64,000 bases of DNA from an uncultured Lachnospiraceae bacterium (GTDB lineage Bacteria; Bacillota; Clostridia; Lachnospirales; Lachnospiraceae). The notes under the pieces were generated by a model that saw nothing but the letters and a program-made list of their open reading frames with translations, did no database searches and was not told the DNA's origin. The DNA lies in the NCBI GenBank assembly GCA_947629865.1, contig CANRFJ010000006.1:1-64000 (forward strand). The letters run 5' to 3'. Every line of letters begins with the position of its first letter. Positions within the stretch are counted from its first letter, which is position 1. Both the position numbers and the translations under genes were made by a program. Below are positions 15,409 through 24,898 of this stretch, one piece after another.

Positions 15409-16317
15409 TCAGAATAAAAATCTCTTTTCACTCCGGTCATAGTAATATGCCGTGTCGGATAAAATCTCCTCCCGCTGGACGTGTCGGCAGTTGATATCCC
15501 TCACAATTTCCGACAGCACAGAGAGGGAATTCCCCTCGTTGTCCGGAATGAGTATCAGCTCATGGATACTGCTCGGCAGTATATACAGATTTTTCCGGTA
15601 CTTCTGCGCCAGATTGTGGATCAGGTCGGGATACAGCAAAACGGAGGCCCCGTTGATGTTGTACTCGTTGGAGAGCACCAGCATGGAGTCCGCCCTCTCC
15701 GGTTCAGCGCCGTCCTCCGGCGAATCCTGTCCGGCCAGTTCAAAATATTTGATGAGAAGGCCGGTGAGCGAATCCAGCCTGGGCGGAAACAGGCGCGGCG
15801 TGTTTTCCTCTGCCAGCGAAACGAGCGTCTTTGTCGATACGTCCCACTTTTCCTTTAGTTCATTGCTGATGCGCAGCGTCTCCACTCCTCTCTCCGATAT
15901 ATTGCACACAAGCTGAAAGGTTATGGCAAGATTCAGAAAGGGAACGTGCGGTATTTTTTCGAGCAGTTGTGAATTTCTCTCCCGCGAAATCAGGCGGTAG
16001 ACGATCTTCTCCCGACAGAAATCAAAATCAAGAGTCAGTGAGTTGTACTCAGCGGCGTGCTTCCGGATCCGCCCCCACACCTCTGATATCTGTCCGGCCG
16101 TCTCGTCCACCGTCACCTTTTTGTTCAGATAGTCCTGATAATAAGAATCCATGTAGATGGTGGGAGATATAATTTCCCCCTTCTTTTTGATTACAATGCC
16201 ATGTTTATGGGTGTCGTTGTTTTTTACAAACACATCTCCGTGAATGTCGTATTCCTCCGGCGGATATATCTCCTGCAAAGCCTCTGTTACCTTTTGCAAA
16301 AATGTCTTTTCCGTCAT
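15409..16317 (-). CDS. DUF5688-type protein
   Basis: 302 residues, soluble, no signal peptide. The pattern (MTEKTFLQKVTEAL, DVFVKNNDTHKHGIVI, SPTIYMDSYY, then LSNEYNINGASVLLYPDLI and LYILPSSIHELILIP) matches a family frequent and often multi-copy in Lachnospiraceae that I know as DUF5688; its function is not known. Middle segments (PFLNLAITFQLV) suggest a compact alpha/beta domain. The start at 16317 follows GGGAGATTTT. It has its own promoter at 16364-16392. Confidence 0.75.
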   Translation of the reverse strand: MTEKTFLQKVTEALQEIYPPEEYDIHGDVFVKNNDTHKHGIVIKKKGEIISPTIYMDSYYQDYLNKKVTVDETAGQISEVWGRIRKHAAEYNSLTLDFDFCREKIVYRLISRERNSQLLEKIPHVPFLNLAITFQLVCNISERGVETLRISNELKEKWDVSTKTLVSLAEENTPRLFPPRLDSLTGLLIKYFELAGQDSPEDGAEPERADSMLVLSNEYNINGASVLLYPDLIHNLAQKYRKNLYILPSSIHELILIPDNEGNSLSVLSEIVRDINCRHVQREEILSDTAYYYDRSEKRFLF

Positions 16318-16363
16318 AAAATCTCCCTTCCCATTTTCACAAAGCATTTTTCCATGTAAGGGA

Positions 16364-16392
16364 ATTGTAACAGAGACCTCCCCTGTTTGCAA
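16364..16392 (-). promoter_or_regulatory. Promoter of the DUF5688-type gene
   Basis: Minus strand: -35 TTGCAA (16387-16392), 17-base spacer, -10 TACAAT (16364-16369), 46 bases before the start. Confidence 0.65.
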
Positions 16393-16540
16393 GAGGGCGC
16401 TCTGGCGCAAAACGACGCGCTTTTTTTCCGTAAATATCTGTGATTGAGGGGAAAAAGGAAGGCTGGGATGTGACTGAAAAATATTCCGTTATCCTATCCT
16501 TTGCAGAGCGGCAGGCCGTCCTCTTATGCCATTGTCCGCA

Positions 16541-16577
16541 CAATAAAAATGTGGCCCGCTGTGCGGGCCACAAAAAA
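16541..16577 (-). terminator. gdhA terminator
   Basis: Perfect 9-bp stem GTGGCCCGC (16551-16559) / GCGGGCCAC (16563-16571) with a three-base loop; on the minus strand ATTTTTATT follows. It lies 31 bases past the gdhA stop. Confidence 0.9.
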
Positions 16578-16607
16578 TCTCTGCTTATCCGTGTCTGTAC
16601 GGGAAGA

Positions 16608-17966
<1,359 letters not shown>

Positions 17967-17975
17967 TCATTTATC

Positions 17976-18004
17976 ATTATATAACCAAACCAGAGTTATG
18001 ACAA
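17976..18004 (-). promoter_or_regulatory. gdhA promoter
   Basis: Minus strand: -35 TTGTCA (17999-18004), 17-base spacer, -10 TATAAT (17976-17981), 33 bases before the start; one of the strongest promoters in the window. Confidence 0.8.
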
Positions 18005-18007
18005 GAA

Positions 18008-18529
18008 TTATTTTTCCTCCGGAGAATGGGAGGACAGATAACTGTTGGTGTAGCGGGGATCGCCGCTCACGTCTTCTCCGAACCAGGCGGGCGGGGTAAA
18101 CGCAAGTCCCTCTGCCACCGTGGGAAATTCTACTTCGGCCAGATAAAAGCCCTCGTATTCCCCGTGAAAGACGTCCAGTTCAATCCGGTATTTCCCACAG
18201 GGAATCCGGTAGCGCGTCTTCACGATACAGAGGCCGTCCGCCTTCGCTCTCAGGTGCTCATAGGCCTCTCTGTTTAACGGCGCCTCGATCTCCTGACAGA
18301 CATTCAGCGCCTCCTTATCCCTGCGGGCGGCGGAGGGCGGCGCAGCCGTCTCTGCCTTCGTCGGCGTTTCTCCCTCCCTGCTCTTGTAAGTCAGTATATA
18401 GTCGTCGTCGCTTTTGCGGATTCGTATGACCGGCCCTGTGCACAGATAGCACTGTTCCAGCTCGGATTTCTCATACTGCTCCAGATTTTCCGGCAGTTTT
18501 TTTACCAGATACTTTTTCTCTATTTCCAT
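18008..18529 (-). CDS. CYTH-domain protein (inorganic triphosphatase-like)
   Basis: 173 residues starting with the signature MEIEKKYLV (ExExK), followed by IRIRK, a charged strand KSREG, CQEIEAPL, VKTRYRIP, IELDVFHGEY and AEVEFP, the alternating charged strands of the CYTH tunnel. Family members hydrolyse triphosphates such as tripolyphosphate or thiamine triphosphate, or make cAMP; the substrate is open. An Ala/Pro/Thr-rich insert (about residues 55-75) interrupts the barrel. The start at 18529 is chosen because TAGGAGA stands eight bases upstream. It follows the signal peptidase gene by 12 bases, so it is the last gene of that group. Confidence 0.8.
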   Translation of the reverse strand: MEIEKKYLVKKLPENLEQYEKSELEQCYLCTGPVIRIRKSDDDYILTYKSREGETPTKAETAAPPSAARRDKEALNVCQEIEAPLNREAYEHLRAKADGLCIVKTRYRIPCGKYRIELDVFHGEYEGFYLAEVEFPTVAEGLAFTPPAWFGEDVSGDPRYTNSYLSSHSPEEK

Positions 18530-18541
18530 TCGCACCGTCTC

Positions 18542-19525
18542 CTATTGAATCAGGGATATTTTGTCAAAGGGATAAAAGCGGAGCCATGCCTTCCCCAGGA
18601 TTTCATCGCGCTTAATCAATCCCACACCGTCCGTCCGGCTGTCCACGCTGGCGTTGCGGTTATCTCCCAGGACAAAGTATTCGTCCGCCCCCAGCACGAT
18701 ATCCCTGCCGGCCAGACCGGGCTCCTGTATATAGTCCTCCCCGTAGTCCTCCTGAAGCTGTTCTCCGTTGATATATACGCAGCCGCCGCGGATCCGAACC
18801 GTCTCTCCCGGCAGACCGATGATCCGCTTGATATAACTCACCTTTTCTGAAAAGGGAAAAACGATCACGTCAAACCGTTCCGGATCATGCAGGTGATAAC
18901 TTACTTTTTCCACAATCAGCTGGTCGCTGTTTGTCAGGGAGGGGGACATGGAACTCCCCTCCACAGAGGTGTGGTAGGCGACATATTTCGTAATATACAG
19001 CGACAGCAGAAGCGCCGCCACAATGCAGATACAGGTGCTGAGCACCGCCCTCAAAAACGGGTGGCTCTCCCGGTACTCCTCCGCCGTATCATAATTGTCG
19101 TCTCCAACGCCAACCTCCGTGTCTGTCACGTCTGCCACCGGCTCAAAGAAAAACGCGGGCTCCGCATGGGACTGCGAGGACTGTTCCGCCGGCATCGTCC
19201 AGACCGGCTCCTCCTCCCTTTCCTGTTTTTTCTCCGGCTTTTTTTCTTTCTCCGGTTTCTTTTCTTCTACGGCTCTGTCCCCGTCTTTTTCCTCTACCCC
19301 GCCGACTTTCTCTCCCCCGCTTTCCTCCGGCTTCCCGCGGAGCGGCGGCGTATTCTCCGGCGACTCATTTTTCTTTAATATCCGGTCGATTTCCTGAAAA
19401 GTCTCATTTTTAAAATCAAACATACCGGAAATATTTCCCTCCGGAAGCAGGTTGTCATCAACAAGAAAATCTTTTATCTCTTTGCAAACCTGCAGGCTGT
19501 CTTCAATCTTATTTTCCTGTGACAT
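18542..19525 (-). CDS. lepB: Signal peptidase I with long acidic/basic N-terminal extension
   Basis: 327 residues, versus about 180-200 for usual Gram-positive enzymes. Residues 1 to about 155 are a hydrophilic, charged extension (KKPEKEKKPEKKQEREEE) before the single membrane anchor (about 160-180). The catalytic domain follows: Ser192 in GSSMSPSL, Lys233 in YIKRIIGLPGE and the GDNRNASVDSR box, all intact. It should cleave signal peptides of exported proteins at the outer membrane face. The N-terminal part would lie in the cytoplasm. It is 41 bases downstream of ylqF and in one group with a second, apparently inactive paralogue (20493-21119), so this is probably the working enzyme of the pair. 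Confidence 0.9.
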   Translation of the reverse strand: MSQENKIEDSLQVCKEIKDFLVDDNLLPEGNISGMFDFKNETFQEIDRILKKNESPENTPPLRGKPEESGGEKVGGVEEKDGDRAVEEKKPEKEKKPEKKQEREEEPVWTMPAEQSSQSHAEPAFFFEPVADVTDTEVGVGDDNYDTAEEYRESHPFLRAVLSTCICIVAALLLSLYITKYVAYHTSVEGSSMSPSLTNSDQLIVEKVSYHLHDPERFDVIVFPFSEKVSYIKRIIGLPGETVRIRGGCVYINGEQLQEDYGEDYIQEPGLAGRDIVLGADEYFVLGDNRNASVDSRTDGVGLIKRDEILGKAWLRFYPFDKISLIQ

Positions 19526-19566
19526 AGCCCTCTCCTTTCCTGATTATCCGATTTTATCTTTTCTCC

Positions 19567-20406
19567 CTATGGCTTTTCAATCGTAATCCGGCCCAGTCTG
19601 GCATTGCGGAAATCGTCTAAGAGCAGAAAAGCCGCTTTTTCATAGTCCGGCTCATTCCCTTTCCGGACACAGCCGCGGTTCTGTGCTATCTGGCGCAGAA
19701 TCTCTGCGGAATCCGACGTCTCTGCGACCGAATATTTATCGTTCAGGACGCCCGGACAGCTCTCTGTGAGAAATTCAATCAGAATAAGTCCGAGTTCCAC
19801 GCTCTGTACCAGTTCGTCCTTGATTGAGCCGATCATCGCCAGGTGCTGGCCCACGACGGGATCTTCAAATTTGGGCCACAGAATACCAGGCGTGTCAAGC
19901 AGTTCTACCTGACGGTTCAGACGGATCCACTGACGCCCCCTGGTGACTCCGGGGCGGTTGCCGGTCTTTGCGCAGGCGCGGCCGGCAAAACTGTTGATAA
20001 ACGTGGATTTTCCCACATTGGGTATGCCCACGATCATGGCCCGCACCGGCCGGTTTTTGATACCCCTTTTCCGGTCTCTCTCGATTTTGGCGCGGCAGGC
20101 CTGCTGTATCTTTTCGTTGACCTGTTTCAGATTGTTTTTCTTTCTGGCGTCTACTGCCAGCGCCAGATACCCTTTTTTCTCATAAAAGGAAATCCACTGG
20201 CCGGTAATCTCCGAATCCGCCATGTCGCTTTTGTTCAGCAGTAAAATGCGGGATTTGTTTTTTACCATTTCCTCAATGTCCGGATTTTTACTGCTGACGG
20301 GCACGCGCGCGTCCACCAGTTCAATCACCACATCTATAAGCCGCAGATCTTCCTGCATGGCCCGGCGCGCTTTTGTCATATGGCCGGGATACCACTGAAG
20401 ATTCAT
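19567..20406 (-). CDS. ylqF: Ribosome biogenesis GTPase YlqF/RbgA
   Basis: 279 residues, circularly permuted GTPase: the G4 motif NKSD precedes G1 GIPNVGKST and G3 DTPG, as expected. N-terminus MNLQWYPGHMTKARR and the C-terminal NRGCVRKGNEPDYEKAAFLLLDDFRNARLG region are family hallmarks. It acts in late assembly of the 50S subunit. The start at 20406 is chosen for GGAGGA upstream. The order rplS - signal peptidase - ylqF is conserved in Firmicutes. Confidence 0.95.
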   Translation of the reverse strand: MNLQWYPGHMTKARRAMQEDLRLIDVVIELVDARVPVSSKNPDIEEMVKNKSRILLLNKSDMADSEITGQWISFYEKKGYLALAVDARKKNNLKQVNEKIQQACRAKIERDRKRGIKNRPVRAMIVGIPNVGKSTFINSFAGRACAKTGNRPGVTRGRQWIRLNRQVELLDTPGILWPKFEDPVVGQHLAMIGSIKDELVQSVELGLILIEFLTESCPGVLNDKYSVAETSDSAEILRQIAQNRGCVRKGNEPDYEKAAFLLLDDFRNARLGRITIEKP

Positions 20407-20444
20407 TGTCTCCTCCATTCTGCCGCCTGGCGGCTATTTCATAA

Positions 20445-20474
20445 ACGGGGATCTGTGCGGCGCACAAATCCCGT
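20445..20474. other. Hairpin between lepB paralogue and ylqF
   Basis: The arms of an imperfect inverted repeat, ACGGGGATCTGTGC and GCACAAATCCCGT, flank a short GC loop. No T run follows on the minus strand, so it more likely shapes or stabilises the message than ends it. Confidence 0.4.
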
Positions 20475-20492
20475 ATTCTTTCGTCTCTCAGG

Positions 20493-21119
20493 TCACGCCT
20501 CCGGCTGTCCTTCCTCCTCCTTGTTCTTTTCCGGGCCTCCGGGCAGGGAAAGGGGATTCAGGACAAGAATTACTTTTCCGATGATATTTTCTCTTTTCAC
20601 CTTTGTAAAAGTGACGTTTCGGCTGTCGTCCATATCGGCGCGGTTGTCGCTCAGAACAAAGTACTCGTCCTTCGCCAGCGTCAGCTCGCTGTTTGCCTGT
20701 CCGGAAGACGCCATTGGCTCAAACTCATATCTCTCCTTTATCGCCTCCCCGTTCGCATAGACACGGCCCTCTTTGATCTGTATGGTCTCGCCGGGCAGAC
20801 CGACGATTCTCCGGATCAGAATAGAGGAATCGTCCAGGGGCGTCATGTCCGTCTCCTTCTGCTCCGGATAAAAAGCGATAAGCGATCCCCGCTTCGGCTT
20901 GAAGACCGCATAGGACGTCTTGTTGACAATGACGTCCTCTCCGTTATACAGTGTGGTCTCCATGGCGCTGCCTATGACGGCCACCCGTTTCAGTGCAAAA
21001 TGAACAATGATCCAGGCGAGAAGAATCACAAGCACAACCGCCGCCAGAAAGCGCAGCGATTCCTTAATCAGGCGGATCCGACGTTCTTTTTTCTGTTCTT
21101 CCTCGAATCTGAGATTCAT
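20493..21119 (-). CDS. lepB: Signal peptidase I homologue lacking the catalytic Ser/Lys pair
   Basis: 208 residues with the layout of a Gram-positive signal peptidase I: basic N-terminus, one membrane segment (about 23-42), then the S24/S26 fold with boxes in order. The GxSM box reads GSAM (residues 50-53), so alanine stands where the nucleophile serine belongs; the KRxxGLPG box reads RRIVGLPGE, so arginine (103) replaces the general-base lysine; GDN reads SDN. Reading the codons on the minus strand confirms all three (GGC AGC GCC ATG; CGG AGA ATC). The fold and length are otherwise intact and the frame is open, so it is not decayed. It occupies the classic rplS-lepB-ylqF position. A non-catalytic role is inferred. 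Confidence 0.88.
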   Translation of the reverse strand: MNLRFEEEQKKERRIRLIKESLRFLAAVVLVILLAWIIVHFALKRVAVIGSAMETTLYNGEDVIVNKTSYAVFKPKRGSLIAFYPEQKETDMTPLDDSSILIRRIVGLPGETIQIKEGRVYANGEAIKERYEFEPMASSGQANSELTLAKDEYFVLSDNRADMDDSRNVTFTKVKRENIIGKVILVLNPLSLPGGPEKNKEEEGQPEA

Positions 21120-21152
21120 AGTTCCCGGCCCCCTCGTCCTGTTCTGTCAATA

Positions 21153-21179
21153 ACAAAAAGGGGCAAGTACGTTTGCCCC
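21153..21179 (-). terminator. rplS terminator
   Basis: GGGGCAA (21160-21166) and TTGCCCC (21173-21179) pair; on the minus strand TTTTTG follows. It separates rplS from the signal peptidase gene. Confidence 0.85.
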
Positions 21180-21212
21180 GCAAATATTGTCTGCCCCTTC
21201 TGTAAATCCATA

Positions 21213-21560
21213 TTATTTTACCAGTTCTTTTACCTTGGCGGCTTTTCCTACGCGGCCGCGCAGATAATTCAGCTTCGCCCGCCTTACTTTACCAAGGCGT
21301 ACTACTTCTACCTTCTCCACAATCGGAGAGTGAAGCGGCCAGGTCTTTTCCACACCCACGCCGTTGGAAAATTTACGGACAGTAAATGTCTCCCGGTTGC
21401 TGGAGCCCTGACGCTTTAAGACAACACCCTCAAACACCTGTGTTCTCTCTCTCTGTCCCTCTTTTACCCTGGCGTGCACGCGGACGGTGTCGCCCACATG
21501 AAACTGCGGAACCTCTGCCTTGAGCTGTTCATCTTCTAATTTCTTAATGATCTCATTCAT
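21213..21560 (-). CDS. rplS: 50S ribosomal protein L19
   Basis: 115 residues, the normal length. Typical segments: [65 protein letters not shown] and [21 protein letters not shown]19 sits at the 30S-50S interface. The ATG at 21560 has AGGAGGAAC upstream; a longer frame upstream has no such site. A TTGACA overlapping the hisD stop (21656-21661) may be its -35 with a poor -10, so promoter assignment is uncertain. Confidence 0.97.
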   Translation of the reverse strand: MNEIIKKLEDEQLKAEVPQFHVGDTVRVHARVKEGQRERTQVFEGVVLKRQGSSNRETFTVRKFSNGVGVEKTWPLHSPIVEKVEVVRLGKVRRAKLNYLRGRVGKAAKVKELVK

Positions 21561-21656
21561 TGTTGTTCCTCCTGTTCTTTTTGATGTTCTTAATGTATTT
21601 ATTTCCATCAGAGGACCATCTACTTTTTTCACAACATTAAAAATATAACATATATG

Positions 21657-22967
21657 TCAATTCTCGTCAAGAACTTCTTTTCCAAACCGCACGGCAACGG
21701 AATTGGCGTGCGCCGTCAGATGCTCGGACTTTGCAAAGCGGATTATATCTTCGTGCACACTCTCAAGCGCTTCCCTGGAATAAGAAATCACGCTGGATTT
21801 CTTGATAAAATCGTCCACGGAAAGGGGCGAAAAGAATCTGGCCGTGCCATTAGTCGGCAGAATGTGGTTCGGCCCGGCGAAGTAGTCGCCCAGGGGCTCG
21901 CTGCTGTACTCTCCCAAAAAGATAGCGCCGGCGTTCTTTACGCGGCTCATGGTCGCAAATGGATCCGCCGTGAGGATTTCCAGGTGTTCGGAGGCAATCT
22001 CGTTGACTGCGTCCAGAGCGTCCTCCATCGTATCCGCCAGGAGGATATAGCCGTAATTGTCCAGGGATTTCTCTATGATATCCTGTCTGGAAAGGGAATT
22101 GCAGAGGCGTCCGACCTCCGCGGAGACCTCCTCGGCCAGTTTCCGGCTCGTGGTGACAAGAATGGCGGAGGCCATTTCATCATGCTCGGCCTGCGACAGC
22201 AGATCCGCCGCCACATACAGCGGATTTGCAGTCTCATCTGCCAGAACCAGTATCTCGCTGGGCCCGGCGATGGAATCAATGCTGACGTGTCCGTACACCG
22301 CCTTTTTGGCAAGGGCCACAAAAATATTTCCAGGGCCGGTAATCTTATCGACTTTCTGAATGGATTCCGTGCCATAGGCGAGAGCGGCGACTGCCTGGGC
22401 TCCCCCCACCTTGTATATCTCCGTGGCGCCAGCCAGACTGGCGGCGGCCAGCGTAGCCGGATTCACCTTTCCGTCGGCGCCCGGCGGCGTCACCATTACG
22501 ATCCTCTCCACTCCAGCCGTCTTCGCCGGAATAATATTCATCAGCACACTGGAAGGATAGGCGGCTTTTCCTCCGGGCACATAGACGCCCACGCTCGCCA
22601 GCGGTGTGATGCGCTGTCCCAGAAAGATTCCGTCCTCTCCGGTGTGGAACCAGCTGTTGCGCAGCTGCTTTTCGTGAAAATCCCGAATATTCCGGATAGA
22701 TTTTTTCATGACCTCCATCAGAGACGGATCCGTCCGCTCACAGGCCTCCTGTATTTCTTCCGGCGTGACGCGGATAGTGTCCGCTGTGATGACGGCTCCG
22801 TCAAATTTCTGTGTGAGGGCAAAGAGGGCCTCGTCCCCTTTTTGCCTCACCTCATCTAAAATCTCATTGACGGTCTCCTGATACCCGTCATACTGGTTCG
22901 GGCTCCGCCTCAACAGCTTCTCTAATATATTTTTTCTGGATTCTTCTGTCAATGGAATGATCTGCAT
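21657..22967 (-). CDS. hisD: Histidinol dehydrogenase
   Basis: 436 residues, full length. It performs the last two oxidations of histidine synthesis, histidinol to histidine, with NAD+ and zinc. Seen: VYVPGGKAAYPSSVLMN, the signature region VDKITGPGNIFVALAKKAVYG with IDSIAGPSEIL, LLSQAEHDE (zinc ligands), SEHLEI, and GPNHILPT. It ends the group ilvA-hisZ-hisG-hisD and is 16 bases from hisG. Confidence 0.97.
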   Translation of the reverse strand: MQIIPLTEESRKNILEKLLRRSPNQYDGYQETVNEILDEVRQKGDEALFALTQKFDGAVITADTIRVTPEEIQEACERTDPSLMEVMKKSIRNIRDFHEKQLRNSWFHTGEDGIFLGQRITPLASVGVYVPGGKAAYPSSVLMNIIPAKTAGVERIVMVTPPGADGKVNPATLAAASLAGATEIYKVGGAQAVAALAYGTESIQKVDKITGPGNIFVALAKKAVYGHVSIDSIAGPSEILVLADETANPLYVAADLLSQAEHDEMASAILVTTSRKLAEEVSAEVGRLCNSLSRQDIIEKSLDNYGYILLADTMEDALDAVNEIASEHLEILTADPFATMSRVKNAGAIFLGEYSSEPLGDYFAGPNHILPTNGTARFFSPLSVDDFIKKSSVISYSREALESVHEDIIRFAKSEHLTAHANSVAVRFGKEVLDEN

Positions 22968-22983
22968 AAGCCTCTCCTCCTTC

Positions 22984-23625
22984 TCACTGCAATGCCTGTT
23001 TCAGATTTTTGATTAGTCCCGCAATGCGCTCCCTCTGCAATTTCATGCTGGCCTCATTGACAATAACGCGGGCCGAGAGAGGGCAGATGGTCTCCAGCAC
23101 CTCAAGCCCGTTGGCGCGCAGAGTGGATCCGGTCTCCACGATGTCCACAATGACTTCCGAGAGGCCCACAATCGGCGCCAGTTCCACAGAGCCGTTCAGT
23201 TTGATAATCTCCACGGTCTGATGCTTCCGGTTATAGAAATAATCCTTGGCTATCTGCGGATATTTGGACGCCACCCGAATCACCTGATTTTTCTTCAGAA
23301 GTTCTCTGGCGCTGGCCGGGCCCGCCACGCACATGTCGCATCTGCCCAGTCCCAAATCCAGAACCTCCAATACCTTGCGTCCCTCCTCCAGAATGGTGTC
23401 GCTTCCTACCACGCCTAAATCCGCCGCCCCATATTCCACATAGGTGGGTACGTCAGATGTCTTGGAGAGAAAAAACTTCAGTCCCCTCTCCTCGTTGGTA
23501 AATATGAGTTTTCGGGTTTTTTTATCCTTCATTTCCTCACAGGTGATACCCGTCTGCTCCAGCAGCGCGAGAGTCTGCTCCGCCAGTCTCCCTTTTGCCA
23601 GCGCAATGGTAATATATTTCTTCAT
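22984..23625 (-). CDS. hisG: ATP phosphoribosyltransferase catalytic subunit (short form)
   Basis: 213 residues: the short HisG, which lacks the regulatory C-terminal domain and needs HisZ, encoded just upstream. It couples ATP with PRPP, the committed step of histidine synthesis. Seen: ITIALAKGRLAEQTL, GVVGSDTILE, and the PRPP-binding IVDIVETGSTLRANGL. ATG at 23625 matches family starts; a GTG at 23637 overlaps the hisZ stop as GTGA and is a real alternative that would suit translational coupling. Confidence 0.95.
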   Translation of the reverse strand: MKKYITIALAKGRLAEQTLALLEQTGITCEEMKDKKTRKLIFTNEERGLKFFLSKTSDVPTYVEYGAADLGVVGSDTILEEGRKVLEVLDLGLGRCDMCVAGPASARELLKKNQVIRVASKYPQIAKDYFYNRKHQTVEIIKLNGSVELAPIVGLSEVIVDIVETGSTLRANGLEVLETICPLSARVIVNEASMKLQRERIAGLIKNLKQALQ

Positions 23626-23633
23626 TCTTACAC

Positions 23634-24884
23634 TCACTCTCCGTTCGTTGAACCCATCAATTCAAATTCTGTGATCTCGCCGGTGTCGTCAATATACAGA
23701 ATGGAGGCCACCTCGCCCCGAAGACCGTACTCCTTGTACTTCTCCAGCGGGATATCCGCATTCTTCCGCATGAGACGCACCGCCCTGTTGCGGGCCCTCA
23801 GTTCATTTCCCAACTCAATGGCAGCCTTGCGGTTGGCAGAGCGGTATAAAATCAGGATATCCGCCTCCCTGGCATCAATGGCCACCTTCTGGCTGTTCAG
23901 CGCCACCATCAGTTCGTCCAGCACAAAAGCCAGTCCGATGGCAGGCGTCTTCTTTCCAAACTGCTCCACCAGATTATCATAACGGCCTCCCGTGGCGATG
24001 GCGTCTCCGGTTCCATAGGTATAGGCCTTAAAAATAACGCCCGTGTAATATTCATAATGCGATAACATTCCCAGATCAAAGGTGATATGCTCCTCCATAC
24101 CATAGGTGTTGAGAATGTGATAGAGTTTTTCCAGCCGCTCTAACGCCTCCAGCGCTCTGGGATTCTCTGTCTTCTCCCTGGCATAGGCGATGGTCTCCTC
24201 TCCGCCAAACAAATCCGGAAGTCTAATCAGAAGCTCCTTGCAGCCGGTGGGGATATCCCTCTTTTCCAGCATATCCTCCACGGCAAAACTGTTTTTGTTT
24301 GCCAGATAGAGTTTCAGCCTCTCCGTCTCCTCTCCGGTCAGTCCGGCCTCCTCCGCCAGTCCGCGGAACAGTCCGGCATGGCCGATATCCACCTTGAACT
24401 CATCCAGACCGGTTCGCTGCAGACACTCGATCATCATTGCAATCATCTCTCCGTCGGCATCGGAGGAATCGTCATTCATCAGCTCGGCCCCCACCTGGGT
24501 TGTCTCCGATAATTTACCCTGATAGCCGCTTCGGTGGATAAAGGTGCTTCCCACATAGCAAAGGCGGATCTGCATCTCCTCCCCACTGTAGTACTTTGCC
24601 ACGCAGCGGGCGATGGACGGGGTGATGTCCGGACGCAGCACAAGGGTGTTGTTGTACTGGTCAAAAAACTTAAACATCTCCTGGGAACCCGCCGTCCCCC
24701 TCTCCCGGTTGAAAATATCAAAAAATTCAAAGGTCGGAGTCTGAATGTCCCGGAATCCATATAATTTCATGGTGTTGTGCAGTTCACTCTGTATTTTATT
24801 GCGTTTTTCACAGTCCTCGCCGTATATATCCCGCACTCCCTCCGGAGTAAACAGAAGGGATTTTGAGTATGTATTCCCAGCCAT
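23634..24884 (-). CDS. hisZ: ATP phosphoribosyltransferase regulatory subunit
   Basis: 416 residues, a catalytically silent HisRS-like protein that pairs with short HisG. Seen: LLFTPEGVRDIYGEDCEKR, class II motif 2-like region (TLVLRPDITPSIAR), and ATGGRYDNLVEQFGK; the anticodon-binding domain of true HisRS is replaced by a short C-terminal region. Adjacent, overlapping short hisG argues for HisZ over HisS. It starts 14 bases after ilvA. Confidence 0.93.
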   Translation of the reverse strand: MAGNTYSKSLLFTPEGVRDIYGEDCEKRNKIQSELHNTMKLYGFRDIQTPTFEFFDIFNRERGTAGSQEMFKFFDQYNNTLVLRPDITPSIARCVAKYYSGEEMQIRLCYVGSTFIHRSGYQGKLSETTQVGAELMNDDSSDADGEMIAMMIECLQRTGLDEFKVDIGHAGLFRGLAEEAGLTGEETERLKLYLANKNSFAVEDMLEKRDIPTGCKELLIRLPDLFGGEETIAYAREKTENPRALEALERLEKLYHILNTYGMEEHITFDLGMLSHYEYYTGVIFKAYTYGTGDAIATGGRYDNLVEQFGKKTPAIGLAFVLDELMVALNSQKVAIDAREADILILYRSANRKAAIELGNELRARNRAVRLMRKNADIPLEKYKEYGLRGEVASILYIDDTGEITEFELMGSTNGE

Positions 24885-24898
24885 AAATAACCTCCAAT

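Noticed and set aside
16398-16428. Plus-strand terminator (GCGC pairs then seven T)
   Set aside because: Pairing is poor and there is no plus-strand gene upstream.
21654-22859. Long plus-strand open frame of about 400 codons
   Set aside because: It is antisense to hisD, which has all catalytic motifs; no ribosome site and no recognisable protein.
23634-24884. Histidyl-tRNA synthetase
   Set aside because: The anticodon-binding domain is missing and short hisG is adjacent and overlapping, so HisZ fits better.
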